A stretch of 5,996 nt of DNA from LDYB01 sp037442385 (GCA_037442385.1 JBBIQJ010000151.1:1-5996), one strand, 5' to 3'. Shown: positions 1 to 5,813, counted from the stretch's first letter. The notes: generated by a model not told the origin, from the sequence alone. Made by a program: numbers and translations.

Positions 1-447
1 CTGCAGTTTGGCGAAGGCGACCAGACTCCCCCAGAAAGTGACAGCGCCGACAACGCCCGATGCGGCGCTGGCAAGGCTCAACTGGAGCATTGGCACGCTC
101 GCCTGCACTTCGGGCAGGTTCGCCTCCACCAGGCTTGCGCCCGCCACCAGCGCCGACGCACCGCCCCCGAAACCGTTCAGCAGCGCCACCATCTGCGGCA
201 TCGCTGTCATGGGCACTTTCAGCGCCAGAACGGCTCCCACCAGCGCGCCCACCACAATCCCTGCGATAATCAGTTCAAAGCTCAGTATCTGGCGATGCGC
301 CAGTGTCGCCGCAACCGCAATCAGCATGCCCAGCGCGCCCAGCTGGTTGCCCCGCACCGCCGTGCGCGGATGCGCCAGCCCCTTTAACCCCACAATAAAC
401 AGCACCGCCGCCAGCAGATACGCCAGATTAATCCACGCTTCGCCCAT
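1..447 (-). CDS. pntB: NAD(P) transhydrogenase subunit beta, N-terminal part (runs off left edge)
   Basis: Reading the minus strand from the ATG at 447-445 gives 149 open codons up to position 1, with no stop, so only the N-terminal third of a protein usually about 460 residues long is present. PntB together with PntA forms the inner-membrane proton-translocating transhydrogenase, which couples hydride transfer between NADH and NADP+ to proton movement. The visible part is the membrane domain: hydrophobic helices at about residues 8-24, 36-50, 54-77, 86-105 and 127-146. Family landmarks are MTAMPQMVALLNGFGGGASA (residues 80-99) and GAVTFWGSLVAFAKLQ (134-149), which match the corresponding E. 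coli PntB stretch GAVTFTGSVVAFGKL. The NADP-binding domain lies outside the window. A GAAGG at 465-461 sits 13 nt before the start, a rather long spacing. Unlike the common pntA-pntB order, the gene upstream here is a divergent epimerase gene and not pntA. Confidence 0.93.
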   Translation of the reverse strand, partial: MGEAWINLAYLLAAVLFIVGLKGLAHPRTAVRGNQLGALGMLIAVAATLAHRQILSFELIIAGIVVGALVGAVLALKVPMTAMPQMVALLNGFGGGASALVAGASLVEANLPEVQASVPMLQLSLASAASGVVGAVTFWGSLVAFAKLQ

Positions 448-484
448 AGCATAAAGTGTACCTTCAGCACGCTCACCGATGGGG

Positions 485-490
485 TACAAT
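485..490 (+). promoter_or_regulatory. Candidate -10 element (TACAAT) of the epimerase-valS transcript
   Basis: TACAAT differs from the TATAAT consensus at one position. It ends 9 nt before the ATG at 500, so transcription would begin at about 497, giving a leader of only a few bases. It sits between GGGG (481-484) and CCCC (492-495), a short inverted repeat. No good -35 is present; TTCAGC at 463-468 is the best weak candidate with 16-nt spacing. The call rests on the hexamer and on the absence of a Shine-Dalgarno before the gene. Confidence 0.35.
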
Positions 491-499
491 TCCCCCGTC

Positions 500-1324
500 A
501 TGAGTGCGTTCAAGATTGGCATCAATCGCTGGACGATGCCTGGCAACTGGGAGGTGCAAACCTGCCTGCGCGTCGCTAAAGAGTCGGGGTTTGACTCCAT
601 AGAGTTCAACATGGAGATGCAGGGCGCGCTCAGCCCCCAGACCTCCGACGCCGAGGCGAGCCAGATTCGCCAGATGGCAGACTCGGCGGGAATTGAGCTC
701 AGCTCGCTCTCCACAGGGGTCTACTGGAGCGCACCGTTTACCCATCCCGACCCCAAGGTGCGAGAGCAGGCGATCGACCTTTGCCGCCACCAGCTGCGAC
801 TGGCGCAGGCGATGGGTGTGGATGCGATTCTGGTCGTGCCCGGCGTCGTAACAGCGGAAGTGCCCTACGATGTCGCCTATGAACGCGCCAAACAAGCACT
901 GCAAGCACTGGCGCCCGAAGCCGAACGCCGCAAAGTGGCGATTGCGATCGAGAATGTATGGAACAAATTCCTGCTCAGCCCGCTGGAAATGCGCCAGCTG
1001 ATCGATGAAATCGGCAGCGACTATGTCGGCTGCTACTTCGATGTGGGCAACATTTTAGACTACGGCTTCCCCCAGCACTGGATTAGCATTCTGGGGAGGC
1101 GCATCAAGCGCGTGCATGTGAAAGATTTCCGCACCGACATTGGCAACATTCAGGGCTTCACCAATCCGCTTCAGGGCGATGTGCCTTGGATGGTGGTACG
1201 CTCCACCTTAGAATCGGTTGGCTACACGGGCTATATTACCGCCGAAGTGAGTGGCTATCGTGCGTTCCCCGAGCTGGGACTGCGCCATATCGCCGATGCC
1301 CTGCGCGCCGTCTTCAAAAGCTGA
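500..1324 (+). CDS. Sugar phosphate isomerase/epimerase-like TIM-barrel protein
   Basis: A 274-residue protein of the xylose-isomerase-like TIM-barrel / AP-endonuclease 2 superfamily, close in size and layout to L-ribulose-5-phosphate 3-epimerases (UlaE/SgbU type, about 285 residues). The expected metal ligands appear in order at the ends of barrel strands: Glu151 in AIENVW, Asp181 in YFDVGN, His206 in RVHVKD and Glu249 in ITAEVSG. The LQGDVPW segment (224-230) matches the substrate-side G-D-x-x-W loop of the family. There is no signal peptide, so it is cytoplasmic. The exact sugar cannot be read from sequence; it could act on a pentulose or hexulose phosphate, or on a free sugar or inositol derivative. 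The start at 500 is preferred because the protein then begins directly with the first barrel strand (AFKIGIN). An in-frame ATG at 479 would add seven residues. Neither start has a Shine-Dalgarno. valS follows after 18 nt, suggesting an operon. Confidence 0.85.
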   Translation: MSAFKIGINRWTMPGNWEVQTCLRVAKESGFDSIEFNMEMQGALSPQTSDAEASQIRQMADSAGIELSSLSTGVYWSAPFTHPDPKVREQAIDLCRHQLRLAQAMGVDAILVVPGVVTAEVPYDVAYERAKQALQALAPEAERRKVAIAIENVWNKFLLSPLEMRQLIDEIGSDYVGCYFDVGNILDYGFPQHWISILGRRIKRVHVKDFRTDIGNIQGFTNPLQGDVPWMVVRSTLESVGYTGYITAEVSGYRAFPELGLRHIADALRAVFKS

Positions 1325-1326
1325 TT

Positions 1327-1333
1327 AAGGAGG
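1327..1333 (+). promoter_or_regulatory. Strong ribosome binding site of valS
   Basis: AAGGAGG begins just after the epimerase stop codon and leaves 9 nt to the ATG at 1343. This supports that start for valS. The gap between the two genes leaves no room for a T-box leader, which controls valS in many Firmicutes. Confidence 0.85.
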
Positions 1334-1342
1334 CAATTCCGC

Positions 1343-4081
1343 ATGAGAGCCGAGATTCCCAAAACCTATGACCCCCATCAGGTGGAACCCCAGCGTTATG
1401 CATGGTGGATAGAGCGCGGCGATTTTTACGCTACGATTGCCGACGATGGGCGACCGCGCTACTGCATCACCATCCCGCCTCCCAACATCACAGGAAGCCT
1501 GCATATGGGACACGCGCTCAACAACTCCATTCACGATGTGCTGCTCCGCTGGAAGCGCATGCAGGGCTATAATGTGCTGTGCGTACCCGGTACCGACCAC
1601 GCTGGGATTGCCACCCAGAATGTGGTGGAGCGCGAACTGCGCAAAGAGGGCTTGACCCGCCACCAGCTGGGACGCGAAAAATTCCTGGAGCGCGTCTGGC
1701 AATGGCGCGAACAGTATGGCAACACGATTCTCATGCAGTTCCGCCGACTCGGCTGCTCCTACGATTGGCGCTACACCCGATTCACGCTGGACCCGGAGTA
1801 TGTGGATGCCGTGCTGGAGGTGTTCGTGCGCTGGTGGCAGGATGGGCATCTGTATATTGGCGAGCGCGTGATTAACTGGTGCCCCCGGTGTATGACCGCC
1901 ATCTCCGATATCGAGCTGGAACAGGCAGACGAGCCGGGCAAGCTCTATCACCTGCGCTACCCCTTTGAGGACGGCAGCGGCTATGTGGTGGTTGCCACCA
2001 CGCGCCCCGAAACGATGCTCGGCGATGTGGCGGTTGCGGTCAACCCCAGCGATGCCCGCTACACGCAACTCGTGGGCAAGAATCTTATCCTGCCGCTGGT
2101 GGGACGCCGCATTCCGCTGATTGCCGACCCCTACCCTGACCCCGAATTCGGCACAGGCGCGGTCAAGGTCACTCCCGCTCACGATCCCAACGACTTCGAA
2201 ATCGGTCAGCGCCACAACCTGCCGCGCCCTGTGATTATGAATCTGGACGGTACGGTCAACACCGAACGCCTGCGTGAGGAACTGAACGCCCACGACAATC
2301 CCTACCTGCAAGCCTATCACGGCAAAGACCGCTACGAGGTGCGCAAACTCATCGTGGCGGACCTGGAAGCGGGCGGCTATCTGGAAAAGGTGGAAGATTA
2401 CACCGTACCGCTGGCGCGCTGTGAACGCTGCCACACGGTGATTGAGCCGCTGCTCAGCGAGCAGTGGTTCTGCCGAATGGCAGAAATCGCTAAACCCGCC
2501 ATCGAAGTTGTCAAACAGGGCAAGATTCGTTTCATTCCTGAACGCTACACCGAGATGTACCTGAACTGGATGGAAAATATCCGCGACTGGTGCATCTCGC
2601 GCCAGCTCTGGTGGGGGCACCAGATTCCCGCATGGTACTGTGTGGACTGCAATCCCGAAAACTTCGAGCGCACCGAGAAGGGCGAGTACCGCCTGCTGAA
2701 GCGCGAAAACCCGATAGTGCAGAAAACCGCACCCGATAAGTGCGCTCGCTGTGGGAGCATGCGCCTCGTGCGCGACCCCGATGTGCTGGACACATGGTTC
2801 TCTTCTGCTATCTGGCCCCACACCGTGCTGGGCTGGCCGCGCGACACCGAAGAGCTGCGCCTCTTCTACCCCACCGATGTGCTGATAACCGCGCAGGAGA
2901 TTCTCTACCTGTGGGTTGCCCGCATGATTATGACAGGGCTGTATTTTAAGGGCGATATCCCCTTCCGCGAGGTTTACATTCACGCAACGGTGCTGAACAA
3001 AGAGGGCAAGCGGATGTCCAAGTCGCTGGGCACGGGGATTGACCCGCTGGAAATGATCGAGAAATACGGCACCGACGCCCTACGCTGGTCGCTGCTGCAG
3101 CAGGCAGGGATGCAGCAGTCCATCCGATTTTATGAGGAGCGCGTGGTGAACGCCCGCAACTTCGCGAACAAGGTCTGGAACGCCACGCGCTTTGTGCTGT
3201 TGAATCTGGAGGATGCCGATCTGGGCGCTTTGCGTGCGATGGGTCCCCAGCCTGCCGATACGCTGGATCGCTGGATTCTGAGTCGGCTCCAGCGCACGAT
3301 TCAGACGGTTCATGACGCGCTGGGGGCGTATTGTTTTGACGACGGCGCGAACGCGCTGTATGAATTCATCTGGAGCGAGGTGTGCGACTGGTATATTGAG
3401 GCGGTCAAACCGCGTCTGCAGGATCCGCTCCGTCGGACGCAAACGCAGGCGATGCTGGTGTACCTGTTTGACCAGCTCCTGCGCCTGCTCCACCCCTACA
3501 TGCCCCACATCACCGAAGAGTTGTGGCAAGCGATTGGCGCGACGGAGATAGAGCCTGCACTGATTCGCGCCCAGTTTCCCAAAGCGAACCCCGAGTGGAT
3601 AGACGAGGCGGCGGAAGCAGAGGTAGCGCAGGTGTTTGAAGTCATTCGCGCGATTCGTAACCTGCGCGCGGAGGTCAAAATCACGCCGGGCGTCGCGATT
3701 CCCAAAGCGTGGGTGAACCCGCTGGATGAAGAGAGCCGCCGTCGTTTTGAAACGCATCGCGTCACCATCGCGCATCTGGCGTGGTGTCAGCACATCGCCT
3801 TTGGCGTGCCCAATGAGCGCGCGCTGATGAACCCTGCCACGGGCGCGGAGGTCTTTCTGCCGATTGCGGGTCTGGTGGATGTCGAGCGTGAGCGGGAACG
3901 TCTGCAAAAAGAGCTCCAGAAGGTGGAGCAGGAGATTAAGCAGGTTCAGGCGCGCCTGCGCAATCCGCAGTTCTTAGAGCGCGCCAAGCCCGAAGTGGTG
4001 CAGGAAGCCCGCGAGCAGGAACGTGCCCTGCTGGAACGCCACCGTCGCCTCCAGCAGCGGCTGGAGCAGTTGATTGATTAA
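1343..4081 (+). CDS. valS: Valine--tRNA ligase (class Ia aminoacyl-tRNA synthetase)
   Basis: A complete 912-residue cytoplasmic enzyme that activates valine with ATP, charges tRNA-Val and hydrolyses mischarged Thr-tRNA-Val. The length is within the bacterial range (about 860-950). Domains in order: Rossmann catalytic half with PPPNITGSLHMGH, whose HIGH-type motif HMGH is at 54-57, and PGTDHAGIATQ (82-92); CP1 editing domain with ATTRPETMLGD (218-228) and GTGAVKVTPAHDPND (270-284); return to the catalytic core with WWGHQIPAW (423-431), VLDTWFSSAIWP (481-492) and RMSKS at 557-561; helical anticodon-binding domain from about 640; and a C-terminal coiled-coil tRNA-binding arm (about 848-911) rich in Glu, Arg and Gln heptads. 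Cysteine pairs C180/C183 with C360/C363, and C433/C436 with C467/C470, look like two zinc knuckles, as known in related IleRS/ValRS enzymes. Slight oddities are Arg in place of the first Lys of KMSKS, and TAQEILYLW (516-524) where many ValRS have TGxDIxFxW. It is probably co-transcribed with the epimerase gene. Confidence 0.98.
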   Translation: MRAEIPKTYDPHQVEPQRYAWWIERGDFYATIADDGRPRYCITIPPPNITGSLHMGHALNNSIHDVLLRWKRMQGYNVLCVPGTDHAGIATQNVVERELRKEGLTRHQLGREKFLERVWQWREQYGNTILMQFRRLGCSYDWRYTRFTLDPEYVDAVLEVFVRWWQDGHLYIGERVINWCPRCMTAISDIELEQADEPGKLYHLRYPFEDGSGYVVVATTRPETMLGDVAVAVNPSDARYTQLVGKNLILPLVGRRIPLIADPYPDPEFGTGAVKVTPAHDPNDFEIGQRHNLPRPVIMNLDGTVNTERLREELNAHDNPYLQAYHGKDRYEVRKLIVADLEAGGYLEKVEDYTVPLARCERCHTVIEPLLSEQWFCRMAEIAKPAIEVVKQGKIRFIPERYTEMYLNWMENIRDWCISRQLWWGHQIPAWYCVDCNPENFERTEKGEYRLLKRENPIVQKTAPDKCARCGSMRLVRDPDVLDTWFSSAIWPHTVLGWPRDTEELRLFYPTDVLITAQEILYLWVARMIMTGLYFKGDIPFREVYIHATVLNKEGKRMSKSLGTGIDPLEMIEKYGTDALRWSLLQQAGMQQSIRFYEERVVNARNFANKVWNATRFVLLNLEDADLGALRAMGPQPADTLDRWILSRLQRTIQTVHDALGAYCFDDGANALYEFIWSEVCDWYIEAVKPRLQDPLRRTQTQAMLVYLFDQLLRLLHPYMPHITEELWQAIGATEIEPALIRAQFPKANPEWIDEAAEAEVAQVFEVIRAIRNLRAEVKITPGVAIPKAWVNPLDEESRRRFETHRVTIAHLAWCQHIAFGVPNERALMNPATGAEVFLPIAGLVDVERERERLQKELQKVEQEIKQVQARLRNPQFLERAKPEVVQEAREQERALLERHRRLQQRLEQLID

Positions 4082-4084
4082 AGG

Positions 4085-4116
4085 ACAGCGCCGGGGGTGG
4101 GCGTCCCCGGCGCTGT
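4085..4116. terminator. Perfect 12-bp GC-rich hairpin after valS, possible terminator
   Basis: ACAGCGCCGGGG (4085-4096) and CCCCGGCGCTGT (4105-4116) are exact reverse complements around an 8-nt loop, which a G-U pair could tighten to 6 nt. The stem begins 3 nt after the valS stop codon, the classic terminator position. On the plus strand it is followed by GGGTGAAGGG, so a U tract is missing. On the minus strand it is followed by CCTTTAATC, a weak U run, so it may instead stop transcripts coming from the small gene at 4491-4270, or act in both directions. It could also be a 3'-end protecting structure and not a true intrinsic terminator. Confidence 0.55.
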
Positions 4117-4144
4117 GGGTGAAGGGCGCGTACGTGGGAGGGAA

Positions 4145-4163
4145 CAAAGGCGTTTCAAAGGCG
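4145..4163. repeat. Short tandem direct repeat CAAAGGCG-TTT-CAAAGGCG
   Basis: Two exact 8-nt copies (4145-4152 and 4156-4163) are separated by TTT. The second copy overlaps the left arm of the following hairpin. The repeat is visible but short enough to be chance, and no function is claimed. Confidence 0.4.
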
Positions 4164-4205
4164 CTGGGGGCACCGACGCCCCGCATCGTCGGCACGCCCC
4201 AGCGC
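4161..4205. other. Long two-part intergenic hairpin related to the post-valS hairpin
   Basis: The outer stem GCGCTGGGG (4161-4169) pairs exactly with CCCCAGCGC (4197-4205). After a 3x4 internal loop, an inner stem CCGACG (4173-4178) pairs with CGTCGG (4187-4192) around an 8-nt loop. The outer stem is the same as the core of the hairpin at 4088-4113 except for one base pair, which is C-G there and T-A here. It lies 64 nt beyond the stop of the minus-strand small gene and could belong to that gene's 3' end. On the minus strand it is followed by CTTTGAAACGCCTTTG, not a clear U tract. It may be a repeated palindromic element or part of a processed RNA end. Confidence 0.5.
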
Positions 4206-4269
4206 AGCGGGATGCACGACGCGCCTCAGCGGCAAGCCCCGCGTCTCAGGAGGTACGCACGAGTAAACC

Positions 4270-4491
4270 TTACGCCACATCGTCCCACTCTTCTGTGTCT
4301 TTAGACGGCTCGATACGCCGCGCAGGTTCCGCACTGCTATAATCCCAGTTATCGCAATCCAGCCTTCGACAATAAAGCATGCGACGCACCTGCCCGTCTG
4401 CCAGCTCCACATCCGCAAAGTCGGCAAACCGACAGCGCATGCACAACTCAGGCTCCAGTAGCCGAACCACCTTCAACTCGCGCTTGGACAT
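4270..4491 (-). CDS. Small four-cysteine protein, function unknown (possible zinc-ribbon-like)
   Basis: A 73-residue protein with no signal peptide or membrane helix, so probably cytoplasmic. Cysteines at 17, 20, 41 and 46 form a CMRC pair followed about 20 residues later by CRRLDC. This spacing suggests a four-Cys metal site, most likely zinc, although the second pair is C-x4-C and not the usual C-x2-C. The N-terminal 16 residues (MSKRELKVVRLLEPEL) are basic to neutral and the C-terminal tail is acidic (PSKDTEEWDDVA). GAGGGG at 4506-4501, 9 nt before the ATG, is a good ribosome binding site and supports both the frame and the start. It diverges from the cysteine-rich membrane protein gene at 4668. 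I do not recognise the family. The alternative, that it is a chance ORF, is less likely given the RBS and the ordered cysteines. Confidence 0.72.
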   Translation of the reverse strand: MSKRELKVVRLLEPELCMRCRFADFADVELADGQVRRMLYCRRLDCDNWDYSSAEPARRIEPSKDTEEWDDVA

Positions 4492-4539
4492 AAGATTTCG
4501 CCCCTCGTGTTCTGTTCTGGCGTCCTGCCATCATGCCAT

Positions 4540-4545
4540 ATTATC
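4540..4545 (-). promoter_or_regulatory. Candidate -10 element (GATAAT) for the small cysteine protein
   Basis: On the minus strand GATAAT lies about 50 nt before the ATG at 4491, in the AT-richest patch of the divergent intergenic region. Initiation would fall at about 4533, giving a leader of about 40 nt that includes the GAGGGG ribosome site. No convincing -35 is seen at 16-18 nt spacing, so this is tentative. Confidence 0.25.
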
Positions 4546-4609
4546 GGATGTTAGACAGGTGGATTGCAGGGGGCGGTTCCATAGAAAATTGCGGGAATTG
4601 CACTGTTGA

Positions 4610-4622
4610 TGCCGAAACAGAG
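4610..4622 (+). repeat. First copy of 13-nt repeat TGCCGAAACAGAG, upstream of the membrane protein gene
   Basis: An exact copy of the sequence at 5801-5813. It ends 45 nt before the ATG of the membrane protein gene. The same orientation relative to the following gene makes a shared regulatory or transcript-leader site possible, but a 13-nt match in 6 kb is not far from chance. Confidence 0.35.
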
Positions 4623-4641
4623 TGTTCTGCATTCCGTCAGG

Positions 4642-4647
4642 TATATT
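4642..4647 (+). promoter_or_regulatory. Weak candidate -10 element (TATATT) for the membrane protein gene
   Basis: TATATT differs from TATAAT at one position and would start transcription at about 4654, directly before the purine-rich ribosome site. No recognisable -35 is found upstream at the right spacing, so it is only a candidate. Confidence 0.2.
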
Positions 4648-4654
4648 CGAAGAC

Positions 4655-4666
4655 GAGGTAGGGAGG
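4655..4666 (+). promoter_or_regulatory. Doubled purine-rich ribosome binding site
   Basis: GAGGTAGGGAGG contains two Shine-Dalgarno-like cores. GAGG at 4655-4658 has a workable 9-nt spacing to the ATG at 4668. GGGAGG at 4661-4666 is only 1 nt from it and is probably too close to act. It fixes the start of the membrane protein gene. Confidence 0.7.
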
Positions 4667-4667
4667 C

Positions 4668-5777
4668 ATGGCAAAGCGACCGTCCGTACAACGAGAATAC
4701 CAGCGCCAGCTGATGCTCCGCTGGATTACCACTTTTACCCAGTGGATGATTTCGGTGGGGGCGATTCTGTTCTTGCTGGGGTTTGCCTATCTGATGTACG
4801 CGGTCTTTCTGGCGGGGCTGGATCAGTCGCAGAGCTTTTCAGCAGCCGATCAGGCGCGAATACAGGGCAACCTTTCTCTGGCGGGCAGGATTATGCTGCT
4901 GGGCGCAGGGCTGGTGGTGATAGGGGTCGCATGGAACTACCTGGAAGAAGCCGTGGTGGGGGTTATTTTACTTCTGTTGGCAGTCCTTTTCTACTGGGGG
5001 TTGCCGTTTCTGATGGGGCAGCTGGGGGCGTTGCCTGTGCCGGGGAGCTTACGTGCCTTCGCGCTGGAGCAGCTCCGCCTGCTGATGTGGGTGTTGTTCC
5101 CGCCGGGGCTGGTGCTGACCGTGTTCGTGGGGATTGCGCAAGGCATTCGGCGGCTCAAATACGGCGCCTCGCTGGATCAGACGCTCAAGCTCGGCTCTAA
5201 TGTGGGCAGGCAGGAGGTACCCCAGAAGTTTCTCGGAAAGTGCTGGCAACTCCCCTATTGCCGCGACTATGTGCGCCAGCGCTGTCCGATTTACCACGCG
5301 CGGCGTACCTGCTGGCGCGAGGGCGTCGGCTGCATGTGCGAAGAGAAAAACATCGCGATGGCGCTCCAGAATGTGCGCCTCAGCGACAACCCCGAAGCCA
5401 ACGCCCGCTACATTCCCCATAATACAACCCTCACCAAATGGGAACTGCGCCAACGCTGTGCTGAATGCGTGATTTACAACGAACACCAGCGCCAGAAATA
5501 TCAGCTATTTGCGCCCCTTACCGTGGGACTGGTGCTGGGAATCGCCTACTTCTTCCGCGAGCCGCTACGCGGGCAGGTGTTCGAACTGTTAGGAATGTTA
5601 GACCGATTGCTGGCGCAGTTCACATTAATGCCCAGTGAAGCGCGTGAGGGGGTCCTCAAAGCGGCAGCCCAGGCAAACGAGACCGCCGCGTGGGTGCTGT
5701 ATATCTCGCTCACGATAGTGGTGCTGAGCTACTCGTTGCGGTTGGTGGAGACTGTTATCTTCAAGTGGAAGTGGTGA
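4668..5777 (+). CDS. Six-helix membrane protein with cytoplasmic eight-cysteine loop, function unknown
   Basis: A 369-residue protein. Hydrophobic segments at about 24-47, 72-92, 96-118, 134-158, 280-296 and 341-359 predict six transmembrane helices. Positive residues before helix 1 (AKRPSVQREYQRQ), after helix 4 (RRLKYG) and at the C-terminus (FKWKW) place both ends and the 159-279 loop in the cytoplasm. All eight cysteines are in that loop: 192, 198, 206, 215, 222, 224, 264 and 267. The order is CW-x4-C-x7-CPIY-x5-CW-x5-GC-x-C, then CAEC after about 40 residues. This resembles the CWE..C...CPAY...CW...G..C cysteine motif found in some bacterial signalling proteins, and probably binds zinc or an iron-sulphur cluster. 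No enzyme domain is recognised. Possible roles are redox or metal sensing at the membrane, which is inference. The ribosome site at 4655 supports the start. It diverges from the small four-Cys gene, and a secreted-protein gene follows after 50 bp. Confidence 0.88.
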   Translation: MAKRPSVQREYQRQLMLRWITTFTQWMISVGAILFLLGFAYLMYAVFLAGLDQSQSFSAADQARIQGNLSLAGRIMLLGAGLVVIGVAWNYLEEAVVGVILLLLAVLFYWGLPFLMGQLGALPVPGSLRAFALEQLRLLMWVLFPPGLVLTVFVGIAQGIRRLKYGASLDQTLKLGSNVGRQEVPQKFLGKCWQLPYCRDYVRQRCPIYHARRTCWREGVGCMCEEKNIAMALQNVRLSDNPEANARYIPHNTTLTKWELRQRCAECVIYNEHQRQKYQLFAPLTVGLVLGIAYFFREPLRGQVFELLGMLDRLLAQFTLMPSEAREGVLKAAAQANETAAWVLYISLTIVVLSYSLRLVETVIFKWKW

Positions 5778-5800
5778 GGGAACAGGAATCGCGCCCTCCG

Positions 5801-5813
5801 TGCCGAAACAGAG
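5801..5813 (+). repeat. Second copy of 13-nt repeat TGCCGAAACAGAG, upstream of the secreted protein gene
   Basis: Exact match to 4610-4622, in the same orientation and again in the short leader of a gene, here ending 14 nt before the ATG at 5828. It merges into the purine-rich ribosome-site region GAGGATGGGGAGG, so part of the match may reflect that composition. Confidence 0.35.

Noticed and set aside
1..6. CTGCAG at the left end as a cloning or restriction boundary
   Set aside because: It encodes the Leu-Gln expected in PntB (FAKLQ) and needs no further explanation.
8..454. 148-codon plus-strand open frame at the left edge
   Set aside because: It is antisense to pntB, and its Ala/Pro/Ser/Thr-rich, low-complexity translation is typical of a shadow frame.
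1325..1342. T-box or attenuator leader for valS
   Set aside because: Only 18 nt separate it from the preceding gene, too short for such a structure.
1325..2983. Long 552-codon open frame on the minus strand across valS
   Set aside because: The plus-strand frame is unmistakably valyl-tRNA synthetase. The antisense frame has no recognisable domain and is explained by codon bias in GC-rich DNA.
3080..3907. 275-codon minus-strand open frame inside valS
   Set aside because: It is antisense to the ValRS anticodon-binding domain, has no ribosome site and shows no family motifs.
4218..4245. GACGCG/CGCGTC inverted repeat with a 16-nt loop just beyond the small gene's stop
   Set aside because: The six-base-pair stem with a long loop is weak in this GC-rich context and has no U tract on either strand.
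4155..4427. 90-codon minus-strand frame overlapping the four-Cys gene
   Set aside because: It overlaps the better-supported small protein frame, lacks a ribosome site and runs through the intergenic hairpin.
4082..4660. Possible tRNA or other structured RNA gene in the two intergenic regions
   Set aside because: I found no T-loop GTTCRANNC consensus with matching arms or acceptor stem. Only the hairpins described are supported.
4622..5200. 192-codon plus-strand frame over the start of the membrane protein gene
   Set aside because: Its Gly/Arg/Ala-rich translation has no membrane pattern, while the other frame gives regular helices and a ribosome site.
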